From Planctomycetaceae bacterium (lineage in GTDB: Bacteria; Planctomycetota; Planctomycetia; Pirellulales; Thermoguttaceae): a DNA stretch of 19,212 bases. Location of the stretch: assembly GCA_031283515.1 (NCBI GenBank), contig JAITBS010000267.1, positions 1 through 19,212 of the forward strand, read 5' to 3'. Each line of letters starts with the position of its first letter. Position 1 is the stretch's first letter. The notes beneath the pieces were generated by a model. The model searched no databases. It saw only the letters and a list, made by a program, of their open reading frames with translations, and was not told where the DNA came from. Shown here piece by piece: positions 7,582-14,477 of the stretch. Both the position numbers and the translations under genes were made by a program.

Positions 7582-8652
7582 ATGCCTAAAGAGATTATTA
7601 TTGGATCACAGGACGTACAACAAAAACCGGCGGAACAAAACGTACAAAATCAATTTCATAATGATTTATTGTTGGAAGAAGATCGTGCGTTACGTCCGCA
7701 ACGGATGTCGGAAATAATTGGTCAACGGGATGTTTTTACCCGACTTGAAATTTCGATACGGGCGGCGCAAAAGCGTCGGGAGCCGTTGGGTCATGTTCTT
7801 TTTGACGGTCCGCCGGGACTTGGTAAAACAACATTGGCGACATGTATTCCGCGCGAGCTGGGTGTTTCTCTCCAGATTGGAAATGGCGCAACACTTAAAT
7901 CGCCTAAAGATGTTGTTCCGTATTTGACCAATGCGGAAGAAAATTCTGTACTATTTATTGACGAAATTCACCGGATGCAAAAATCGGTTGAGGAATTTTT
8001 GTATCCGGCGATGGAAGATTTTCGGATTGACCTAACACTTGGCGAAGGCGTGAATGCTCGGACGTTGAATATTCAACTTAAACCGTTTACGCTTATCGGT
8101 GCGACCACTCGAACCGGTTTAATTTCTGCACCGCTTCGGGATCGTTTTCAGATGCGGGAACATCTTGATTTTTATACGGTTGATGAACTTGCGGTGATTG
8201 TGCGCCGTAGTGCCGGCAAGTTAAATGTACAAATAGATGATGATGCGGCATACGAAGTGGCGTTTCGTAGTCGCGGAACACCAAGACTGGCAAATAACCG
8301 ACTCCGTTGGGTGCGTGATTTTGCCGATGCCAAAGGGAAAGGGATTATAACGTTACAAGTTGCAGTGGATGCGTTGGATATGCAAGGTATTGACCGGCTT
8401 GGGTTGGACCCGCAAGACCGGAAATTTTTGGAAACAATGTTACGGGTTTTTCGCGGCGGACCGGTTGGTATTGATTCGGTTGCTCATACAATGAATGTTG
8501 CACCGGACACTTTGATTGACGAGGTCGAACCGTTTATGCTTCGCAGTGAGCTGCTTATTCGTACACCGCGCGGAAGACGACTAACTGAAAAAGGATTCCG
8601 TCATCTCGGAGTTAATCCCGCTGATTATGAAGATTCATTGCTCTTTTCTTAG
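7582..8652 (+). CDS. ruvB: Holliday junction branch migration ATPase RuvB
   Basis: RuvB is the hexameric AAA+ motor that, with RuvA, drives branch migration of Holliday junctions in recombination repair. Visible features are the N-terminal LRPQRMSEIIGQ, Walker A GPPGLGKTT (76-84), Walker B LFIDEIHR (124-131, D127/E128), sensor 1 GATTRTG, the arginine finger in APLRDRF (R186), sensor 2 RGTPRLANNRLRW, and a C-terminal winged-helix domain ending RTPRGRRLTEKGFRHLG. From the ATG at 7582 the protein has 356 residues, slightly longer than most because of an acidic, glutamine-rich N-terminal tail of about 35 residues. A TTG at 7546 would add 12 unremarkable residues and is not preferred. It lies 45 nt after polA and is likely co-transcribed; ruvA and ruvC are not in the window. 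Confidence 0.97.
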   Translation: MPKEIIIGSQDVQQKPAEQNVQNQFHNDLLLEEDRALRPQRMSEIIGQRDVFTRLEISIRAAQKRREPLGHVLFDGPPGLGKTTLATCIPRELGVSLQIGNGATLKSPKDVVPYLTNAEENSVLFIDEIHRMQKSVEEFLYPAMEDFRIDLTLGEGVNARTLNIQLKPFTLIGATTRTGLISAPLRDRFQMREHLDFYTVDELAVIVRRSAGKLNVQIDDDAAYEVAFRSRGTPRLANNRLRWVRDFADAKGKGIITLQVAVDALDMQGIDRLGLDPQDRKFLETMLRVFRGGPVGIDSVAHTMNVAPDTLIDEVEPFMLRSELLIRTPRGRRLTEKGFRHLGVNPADYEDSLLFS

Positions 8653-8670
8653 TAACTGTCTATTTTGTTA
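8652..8670 (+). repeat. Interspersed repeat copy E (terminus only)
   Basis: GTAACTGTCTATTTTGTTA, starting at the last base of the ruvB stop codon, matches the left end of the repeat family. The following TCGTTCCAGAATATGAAATG is only faintly like the core, and there is no CCGCAG block. Confidence 0.5.
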
Positions 8671-8725
8671 TCGTTCCAGAATATGAAATGATATTTTCCC
8701 GCATCCTGAAAAAGTAACATTAAAG

Positions 8726-8812
8726 TAGTGGAGAGTTGATAGTGTTACATGCGGATTACTGCCAAAGCTGCAATAATTCCGCTTTGCGGCACTATGAACT
8801 AACTCTCAACTA
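8726..8812. repeat. 87-bp hairpin element between convergent ruvB and SPFH genes
   Basis: The left arm TAGTGGAGAGTTGATAGTG pairs, with a few gaps, with the right arm CACTATGAACTAACTCTCAACTA. A second, inner stem pairs TGCCAAAGC with GCTTTGCGGCA, leaving a two-base bulge. The whole can fold as one long stem-loop. It may be a small non-autonomous mobile element, or a bidirectional terminator since it sits between two converging genes; there is no T-tract directly after the stem. Confidence 0.55.
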
Positions 8813-8846
8813 AAAACAATCAATTGTTGGCAAAGACCGAATATCT

Positions 8847-9719
8847 TTATTTTTTTGTATCGGTATTAGAATCCGTATTTGATTTTGTATTAGATTGTGT
8901 ATCGAATACAGGAATTGGCGGTGCTGCCGTAAACAAATGAGTTGGTAATTTTCCGTCCCATTTTTCGACAGCAGAAAGCCAGATGAGTTCGAGAGTGGCG
9001 TATTGTTTTTTGAGACTGAGAGCTTCGGCTTCGGCTTTGGCTTTTTCCATCACCGCTTCCGCTTCACCCCGCGCAGTCTCCACTGTTTGGCGAGCTTCAA
9101 ATTTATACCGTTCCAATTCCTTTTCCGCTTGCAATGCCCGTTGTTCGGCAGTCATTTTTTCTTCAATCGCCCGATTAAATTCCTGAGAAAAATCAAAATT
9201 GGTAATATTAACCGCATCAATAATTACTCCAAACTGCTGCATTCTTGAACTGATTGATTCTCTAATACCGGCAGAAACATCAGAACGTTCTGTAATAAGA
9301 GCTTCAGCGGTGTATTTCGCCGCACCTGCTTTGAATGATTCTTGAATTTGCGGTTCAATAACAGTTGCGAGATAGTTCACGCCGATATCACGGAACAATT
9401 TCACCGCATTATTTTTATCGATACGGTAATTAACTACGATTTCGGCGTTAACGGTTTGAAGGTCTTTGGAGGCGGCGGCGGTTTTTACTTCAGCCTTTTT
9501 GATTTTTATATCGAGCGGTTTAACAGTGGTGATGAACGGAATAACCAGATGAACCCCTTCTTCAAGAGCCTCCGGTTGCGCTTCGCCAAGCCGAACCACA
9601 ACTCCAACACTGCCCGGTTCAACAATGTAAACCGCATTATAAAAAATCAACACAAACAATATTAAAATCGATCCTACAATAACTATAATCGGATTACCGT
9701 TCACATGGTGTTTTGACAT
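8847..9719 (-). CDS. SPFH/Band 7 (prohibitin/HflC-like) membrane protein
   Basis: The 290-residue protein has one N-terminal membrane segment (about 10-32, containing IIVIVGSILILFVLIFY), then an SPFH domain starting VEPGSVGVVVRLGEAQPEAL and running to about residue 185. A long charged helical, coiled-coil region follows (about 183-240, rich in A, E, K and R). The C-terminus is a short Asn/Thr/Asp/Lys repeat (NTKSNTDSNTDTKK). Such proteins assemble into large ring-like membrane scaffolds; some regulate the FtsH protease. No hflK partner or ftsH is adjacent, so the exact subfamily is left open. I chose the ATG at 9719 because it directly precedes the membrane segment; an upstream TTG at 9761 would add 14 residues. 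A possible promoter lies at 9780-9807 on the same strand. It converges with ruvB. Confidence 0.9.
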   Translation of the reverse strand: MSKHHVNGNPIIVIVGSILILFVLIFYNAVYIVEPGSVGVVVRLGEAQPEALEEGVHLVIPFITTVKPLDIKIKKAEVKTAAASKDLQTVNAEIVVNYRIDKNNAVKLFRDIGVNYLATVIEPQIQESFKAGAAKYTAEALITERSDVSAGIRESISSRMQQFGVIIDAVNITNFDFSQEFNRAIEEKMTAEQRALQAEKELERYKFEARQTVETARGEAEAVMEKAKAEAEALSLKKQYATLELIWLSAVEKWDGKLPTHLFTAAPPIPVFDTQSNTKSNTDSNTDTKK

Positions 9720-9779
9720 TGGCGTTTTGTGGAAAAATTGTTGGAAAATTGTTAGGAACAAAAATAATCACATGGTGAA

Positions 9780-9807
9780 AATTTATCAAAATCATTCATT
9801 TTGTCAA
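9780..9807 (-). promoter_or_regulatory. Possible promoter for the SPFH gene
   Basis: On the minus strand TTGACA (9807-9802) is followed after 16 bp by TAAATT (9785-9780, four of six matches to TATAAT). It would give a leader of about 50 nt before the ATG at 9719. Confidence 0.4.
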
Positions 9808-9980
9808 CACCCAATTTATAAACCTTAATTTACTCGAAAGAGTTTATTGAAAGAAAGAGGATTTTTCTGTAAAATCTTGTGTATAAAATTTCATTGTCGA
9901 AGTTGAAAACCAGCGTGTAGTTTTTTTCATCGGCGATGCCAACACTAAAATTGTTTGGGATTTTTACCCAGTATTGAACA

Positions 9981-11024
9981 ATGAAACCGGTTTCAATTCA
10001 CGATTTTCTTTGGGATTCATCGCAATTTTCAGCGAAGGCGATTTGTGTTGTTTATGGCAATGATCCGTTTTTGAAATTCCATGCTGTTCGGATATTACGA
10101 AGTCAGGTTCTATCGGATGAGGATGCCGAATTTTCCCTAACCCGATTTGAAGGTGATTCGATAAAATTTATTGATGTTCTCAAAGAAGTAAACACTGCGG
10201 CAATGTTCGGTGGTGATCGGCGGCTTGTGATTATTGAAGACGCAGACCCGTTTGTTACAAAATATCGGGCGGAATTGGAGGAATACACCGAAAAACCGTC
10301 CGGACAAGCGGTGTTACTTTTATTACTTCAAACATTTCCTTCCAACACCCGTCTTTTTAGCCGTGTTACGGAAAAAGGTCTTGTTATTGAGGCAACATCG
10401 TTATCGGAAAAAGAGATTCCGAAATGGATTGTCCGCTGGTCAAAACATCATCACAAAACTCTTTGTGATTCTGATGCTGCGGAAATGATTTTCCAACGGA
10501 TTGGGGCGGAACACGGATTGATAGATCAGGAACTTGCCAAACTTGCTCTGATGGTTGCTCCCAAAGAAAAAATCACAACAACATTGGTTGAAAAAGCAGT
10601 TGGTTCATGGCGTTCGCAATCGACATTTGAAATGCTTGATTTAGCCTTAGCCGGTCAAACAGCCGCTGCAATTCGGCAACTTGATCAATTATTACTTGCG
10701 GGAGAAAATGCGATTGGTATTCTTGCTCAGATTGCTCCAACACTCCGAAAATTCGCAGCCGCAACACAACTAATTCTTGATGCAGAAAAACATGGGAAAA
10801 AACTTTCTACTGCTGCCGTATTGGAACAAGCTGGAGTTAATCGTTATTTCATTGAAAAGTCGGAAAAACAACTTAAAATGTTAGGACGTTATCGTGGTGC
10901 CAAACTTCTGAACTGGCTTCTCCAAGCCGATCTCGATCTGAAAGGAGCAAGCCGAAACGATCCAAGAATTATTCTTGAAACACTGATCATTCATATTGCC
11001 GACCCACGACTCAGAGTTTTGTGA
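9981..11024 (+). CDS. holA: DNA polymerase III subunit delta (clamp loader)
   Basis: HolA is the clamp-loader subunit that opens the sliding clamp during loading onto primed DNA. The 347-residue length and layout fit the family. A degenerate AAA+ N-terminal domain opens with ICVVYGNDPFLKFHAVRILR (21-40). The middle carries the RLVIIEDADPF and SGQAVLLLLL strands, and the helical collar domain (about 205-347) includes EMLDLALAGQTAAAIRQLDQ and ends in ILETLIIHIADPRLRVL. Overall identity to characterised HolA is expected to be low, since this family diverges quickly, but domain order and the GNDPFL signature are clear. The ATG at 9981 is chosen by family alignment; no strong ribosome binding site is seen. 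It stands alone, with a 219-nt gap before it and no repeat copy on either side. Confidence 0.88.
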   Translation: MKPVSIHDFLWDSSQFSAKAICVVYGNDPFLKFHAVRILRSQVLSDEDAEFSLTRFEGDSIKFIDVLKEVNTAAMFGGDRRLVIIEDADPFVTKYRAELEEYTEKPSGQAVLLLLLQTFPSNTRLFSRVTEKGLVIEATSLSEKEIPKWIVRWSKHHHKTLCDSDAAEMIFQRIGAEHGLIDQELAKLALMVAPKEKITTTLVEKAVGSWRSQSTFEMLDLALAGQTAAAIRQLDQLLLAGENAIGILAQIAPTLRKFAAATQLILDAEKHGKKLSTAAVLEQAGVNRYFIEKSEKQLKMLGRYRGAKLLNWLLQADLDLKGASRNDPRIILETLIIHIADPRLRVL

Positions 11025-11298
11025 ATGATCAGAGAAAATGAAAGAAATCGTCGAAAAAATTTCAATGAAAAATGATAAAAAACAAAATAATGGTAAAGTA
11101 TCGTTTATGGTTAATTCCGATAAAATATTACCAAAACTTTAAAAACGGCAAAAAAAGAAGAGAGCCTTGTTGACATCTGATTTTTTTTCTGTAAACTTCG
11201 ATCTTTAACTTAACCGCGTAATGTTCTATTACCGTGTTGTGTTTCGGTAAGTGTTTCGTGGTGATTTCAAAAAAACTTGTAAAACAAGGAACAAGACA
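11025..11298. other. Intergenic leader upstream of the DUF1559 cluster
   Basis: This 274-nt gap has no ORF and, unlike most gaps here, no copy of the interspersed repeat. A TTGACA occurs at 11170-11175 but has no good -10 at normal spacing. TTACCG (11229-11234) and CGGTAA (11245-11250) form a short inverted repeat with a 10-nt spacer, which could be an operator or a leader hairpin. AAGGA at 11286-11290 is a good ribosome binding site 8 nt before the ATG at 11299. Confidence 0.4.
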
Positions 11299-11418
11299 AT
11301 GAAAAACTTTGTAGTAAATTTCCTGATTTTATTGGAAAACGCCCTATTTCACATGGCGAAAAGTCCAATGTTAAATTGGGCAAGACAGGAAAAGCAGGGG
11401 GGGGGGGGCACTATGTAG
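11299..11418 (+). other. 39-codon upstream frame: probable true 5' end of the DUF1559 gene, out of frame at a G12 tract
   Basis: A strong start (AAGGA, 8-nt spacing, ATG) opens a frame encoding MKNFVVNFLILLENALFHMA and then KSPMLNWARQEKQGGGGTM before a TAG at 11416-11418. It crosses the 12-G run. With 11 or 14 G's the frame would continue directly into the DUF1559 frame and give a protein of 441 or 442 residues. No other good start exists for the DUF1559 frame. I read this as the detached beginning of that gene. The cause, phase variation or a homopolymer sequencing error, cannot be decided from the sequence. Confidence 0.6.
11397..11408 (+). repeat. G12 homopolymer tract within the 5' end of the DUF1559 gene
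   Basis: Twelve consecutive G's stand out strongly in an AT-rich window. Tracts of this length are prone to slipped-strand mispairing, and the position between a good start codon and the prepilin motif is where a contingency switch would act. Confidence 0.95.
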
Positions 11419-11425
11419 TGGAGAG

Positions 11426-12625
11426 TTGCTAACGGACAGAGGAAAGAGTTTTCGTTCTAAACGCTTTCCTGCAAACTTCTTACAACGTCTTCACTCTTCA
11501 TCGTTCGGCTTTACGTTGGTCGAACTTCTTGTGGTCATTGCGATAATCGGCGTGTTAATCGCTCTTCTGTTGCCAGCCGTCCAAGCCGCCCGAGAAGCAG
11601 CAAGACGGATGCAATGTACAAACAATCTTAAACAAATATCCATTGCAACACATAACCATCACGATGTCTATGCTTATTTCCCGAATAGTTGTTATCAAAA
11701 ATCAATGGGTTGCGATACAACAATTTCAGGAACCTCAACCGACAAAACAAATGGAAGAGAACGAATCGGTTTCGTAACACCACTCCTGCCATTTATCGAA
11801 CAATCGGCTCTTTATCAGGAACATTGCCGAGATTTACAAACCACCGGCATTGACTTGAGTTGGACATACAGCAAAAGTTCCTATAGCGGACGCGGAACAA
11901 TTCCGGTTTCCAGCGTTTTGTGTCCTTCTAACGGTGATGCCGTTGTTCCACGAACCGAATTGGCTACACTTTGTTATCGAGCTAACATGGGCGATTTGAC
12001 TTTGCCAGTAGGAACTGGAACCAATACTCCGCGTGGCGTTTTTCAACGCGGAGCGGACGCAGAAATTTCTTTTGCGAAAATCACTGATGGAAGCAGTAAT
12101 ACCGTCATGTTCAGTGAATGTTTTCCGGTTGTTTTCTATCAAGCCAATCCGCCGATTCGTGGAGGAGCCGCTTATAGTAATACCATTTCTCACACATCGC
12201 TACCAAGTGTTTGTTTAGGATTCAGAAACGGAACATCATTAACAACTGGAGCTGGAATGGACGCATCGAATGCATATCGCCGAGCAGGAATGGCAATGTC
12301 ATTTGGTCGAGCCCCAATGATCGGGTTCACTACCATGCTTGCACCCAATTCACCTTCCTGTTCCGCTAATACTGATATGAGTTCAAATATTTCGATTATT
12401 TCGGCGGGAAGTTTTCATTCCGGTGGAGTCAATGTTTCGATTTGCGATGGTTCTGTTCGGTTCGTTTCAGAAACAATTGATACCGGTACTCTTCCAACCG
12501 GAACATCGCTTGCGACAATTCTTGGTGTGTCTAGTGATCCGTTTCGAACTTATACCGGACCGTCTATTTTCGGAATTTGGGGCGCAATGGGAACACCAGA
12601 TGGTAGCGAATCCAAAGCGTTATAA
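11426..12625 (+). CDS. DUF1559 family protein with prepilin-type N-terminal signal (H-x9-DG type)
   Basis: The frame encodes a type II/IV pseudopilin-like N-terminus, FGFTLVELLVVIAIIGVLIA, with the G28-F29 prepilin-peptidase cleavage site and Glu at mature position 5. The planctomycete-typical LLPAVQAAREAARRMQCTNN follows. The long C-terminal domain ends with SFHSGGVNVSICDGSVRF, the H-to-DG motif of the family. DUF1559 proteins occur in many paralogues in Planctomycetes and are thought to be exported and surface-associated; the function is not established. As sequenced, the only start in this frame is a TTG at 11426 with GGAG just 2 nt before it, a poor arrangement. The well-formed start at 11299 is one base out of frame across the G12 tract. 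The lipoprotein gene follows 58 nt downstream and the SGNH hydrolase after that, suggesting one operon. Confidence 0.85.
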   Translation: MLTDRGKSFRSKRFPANFLQRLHSSSFGFTLVELLVVIAIIGVLIALLLPAVQAAREAARRMQCTNNLKQISIATHNHHDVYAYFPNSCYQKSMGCDTTISGTSTDKTNGRERIGFVTPLLPFIEQSALYQEHCRDLQTTGIDLSWTYSKSSYSGRGTIPVSSVLCPSNGDAVVPRTELATLCYRANMGDLTLPVGTGTNTPRGVFQRGADAEISFAKITDGSSNTVMFSECFPVVFYQANPPIRGGAAYSNTISHTSLPSVCLGFRNGTSLTTGAGMDASNAYRRAGMAMSFGRAPMIGFTTMLAPNSPSCSANTDMSSNISIISAGSFHSGGVNVSICDGSVRFVSETIDTGTLPTGTSLATILGVSSDPFRTYTGPSIFGIWGAMGTPDGSESKAL

Positions 12626-12683
12626 TCACGTAAGTATCGTGTCATTAATAAATTTTTTAACTTAACAATACCAAAAATTGACA

Positions 12684-13148
12684 ATGAAAAAAATTCATGT
12701 AATATTGATTTTGTTTTTGTTCCTGTTTGTTGTTGGTTGTTCGGGTGGTTCTTTCCGTGTTGAAGTTGTGGAAGGAACGGTAACTCTTGACGGAATACCA
12801 CTTGAAGGAGCAACATTGACGTTTATTCCGTCCGATTCGAATATCGGAAAATCAGCGTATGCCCGAACAGATATGCAAGGAACATTCAAACTCACTGCGG
12901 TACAAGGCGGCACGAGCGGAGCCGGAACAATGGTCGGTCATTATCGTGTCGCTATCAGTAAAGATGTTCCGTCCCGTGAACCGACAGCTAAGGAAATTAC
13001 TGATCAGGAACGAGGTATCTCGCCCGATATTCCAATCCTTCACATCATTCCAGAAAAATACAATGACGCACAAACTTCCGGTTTGACTGCCGAAGTTGTT
13101 AAAGGAAAAAATATTTTCAATTTCGACCTGAAATCAAACAATCAATAA
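12684..13148 (+). CDS. Small lipoprotein with carboxypeptidase-regulatory-like/transthyretin-like fold
   Basis: The 154-residue protein starts with a lipoprotein signal: MKKIHVILILFLFLFVVGCS has the lipobox VVGC, with the lipidated cysteine at residue 19. The mature part begins VEVVEGTVTLDGIPLEGATL, continues TFIPSD, and includes TDMQGTFKLTAV, GHYRVAISK and IPEKYNDAQTSGLTAEVVKG. This is the pattern of beta-sandwich proteins related to the carboxypeptidase regulatory domain, which are very common in Planctomycetes and often lie next to DUF1559 genes. It is probably anchored on a membrane with its domain outside the cytoplasm; the ligand or partner is unknown. I chose ATG 12684; a TTG at 12678 in the same frame would add two residues. 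It lies 5 nt before the SGNH hydrolase gene, so the two are almost certainly co-transcribed. Confidence 0.85.
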   Translation: MKKIHVILILFLFLFVVGCSGGSFRVEVVEGTVTLDGIPLEGATLTFIPSDSNIGKSAYARTDMQGTFKLTAVQGGTSGAGTMVGHYRVAISKDVPSREPTAKEITDQERGISPDIPILHIIPEKYNDAQTSGLTAEVVKGKNIFNFDLKSNNQ

Positions 13149-13153
13149 AACCA

Positions 13154-14011
13154 ATGAAACACAAATTACCGATTATTGCTGGAACATTGTTTCTCTTTTT
13201 TCCATTTTTACTTTTGGCGCAAACAACACCGCCGAAAGGAGAACCAACAAATGTTACTGAAGCGGCTCAACAAAACAAAGCTCCGCAAGGAGTGGAACAG
13301 AAAGATTACGATGCCTATCGTGCCTTAGTTTCTACACTCTCTGTGGAAGAACAGGTTTGGGAACATACACTCGAAAAATATCTCGGTGGTTTTTATTTTC
13401 CGCTTCATCTTAAAGATAAATTAGCGAAACGGAGTAATGCTTGGGATTTTGTGAAAGATGATCCCAATCTACCTCGTGTTATATTGATAGGCGACTCAAT
13501 TTCTCGCTCCTATACACAACCAGTTAGAAGCCTCCTCGCCGGAAAAGCCAATGTCCACCGTGCTCCGGCAAATTGTGGTTCGACAACAACCGGTTTACAC
13601 GAAATCAATGGTTGGCTCAAAGAAGGACAAGGAGAGGGAAAATGGGACATAATCGTTTTCAATTTTGGAATCCATGATCGTAATCGTCTAGCAAAAGAAT
13701 ATGCTGAAAATCTTGAAAAGTTAATCGAACAATTACAAAAAACCGATGCGAAACTTCTTTGGGTGCGAACAACTCCGTTCAACGACAAAGATGAACCAAC
13801 AGATGCTCCACTTAACGGATCACTTTTGAATGATGTCGCCGATAAGATAATGAAGGAACACGATATTCCGATCTGTGATCTTTATACGCCGTTTATCGAA
13901 CGAACAAAAGAATTGATCGGTAACGATCGAATCCATTTCACAACCGAAGGTCAAAAAGCCCTTGCCGAAGAAGTCAGCCGTTCTATTATGATACTTCTAA
14001 AAAATAGGTAA
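13154..14011 (+). CDS. Secreted SGNH/GDSL-family hydrolase
   Basis: The 285-residue protein has an N-terminal signal peptide (about 1-23, ending LLLAQ) and an SGNH hydrolase domain. Block I is LIGDSIS with the nucleophile S115, block II is NCGST near 140-144, block III is FNFGIHDRN (N170, G172; the usual GxND is replaced by GIHD), and block V is NDRIHFT with D258 and H261. This fold carries esterases, lipases and carbohydrate or peptidoglycan O-acetyl esterases; the substrate cannot be told from the sequence. Release outside the cytoplasm, or membrane retention through an uncleaved signal, is expected. It is the last gene of the DUF1559-lipoprotein-SGNH set, 5 nt after the lipoprotein gene, and converges on guaA. 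Confidence 0.87.
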   Translation: MKHKLPIIAGTLFLFFPFLLLAQTTPPKGEPTNVTEAAQQNKAPQGVEQKDYDAYRALVSTLSVEEQVWEHTLEKYLGGFYFPLHLKDKLAKRSNAWDFVKDDPNLPRVILIGDSISRSYTQPVRSLLAGKANVHRAPANCGSTTTGLHEINGWLKEGQGEGKWDIIVFNFGIHDRNRLAKEYAENLEKLIEQLQKTDAKLLWVRTTPFNDKDEPTDAPLNGSLLNDVADKIMKEHDIPICDLYTPFIERTKELIGNDRIHFTTEGQKALAEEVSRSIMILLKNR

Positions 14012-14180
14012 CTATTCACTGGTTGTTGTTTTGTAGTGATTATTGTCAATTTTCGATACAGATAAACTTAGATGTTGTAACCAGTCGTATTTACTTCCAA
14101 AATAAGTAAAATACCAAAATCATTCACCAGAAAAAAATAAAACAACCTAACCGCATTTTAAAATGCAATGAGTATAACAG

Positions 14181-14318
14181 GTAACTGTCTATTTTTAGTC
14201 CGCAAATTACGCAGATTCTTTTAAAAAGTTTATTGAATAGAATCCCATATCTTTGGTCTGTTCAGTTCTCTTTTCGTCTGTTTTGCTATTTTGTTTGTTT
14301 CGTAATTCTCAAAAAAAG
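14181..14318 (-). repeat. Interspersed repeat copy F (right end replaced by the palindromic element)
   Basis: It begins GTAACTGTCTATTTTT, then AGTCCGCAAATTACGCAGATT. Its core, GTTCTCTTTTCGTCTGTTTT then GTTTCGTAATTCTCAAAAAA, is the reverse complement of the core in copies A and B. Where the opposite terminus should follow, the palindromic element at 14319-14442 starts instead. The preceding stretch 14012-14180 holds nothing I can identify. Confidence 0.75.
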
Positions 14319-14442
14319 TAATCTATCAGTGGAATATTTTTGAATTTGTTTACAGTTGGAAATTACAAGGTAGTCAACGTTTCGCCGAAGGGTCGCCTAC
14401 CTTGTAATAAACAAATTCAAAAAAAATTCCACTGATATATTA
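14319..14442. repeat. 124-bp palindromic element (MITE/REP-like hairpin)
   Basis: The left end, ATCAGTGGAATATTTTTGAA then TTTGTTTA, is the near-exact inverted complement of the right end, TAAACAAATT then CAAAAAAAATTCCACTGAT. Further in, ACAAGGTAG pairs with CTACCTTGT. The left arm carries about 10 extra bases (CAGTTGGAAA) between the two stems. The loop is TCAACGTTTCGCCGAAGGGT. Its last 24 bases recur exactly at 33-56, so this is an interspersed element and not just a local terminator. It lies 35 nt beyond the guaA stop. Confidence 0.75.
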
Positions 14443-14477
14443 CGAAGTTCCCTTAGGTTATTCTTTACCTTCCGCAT

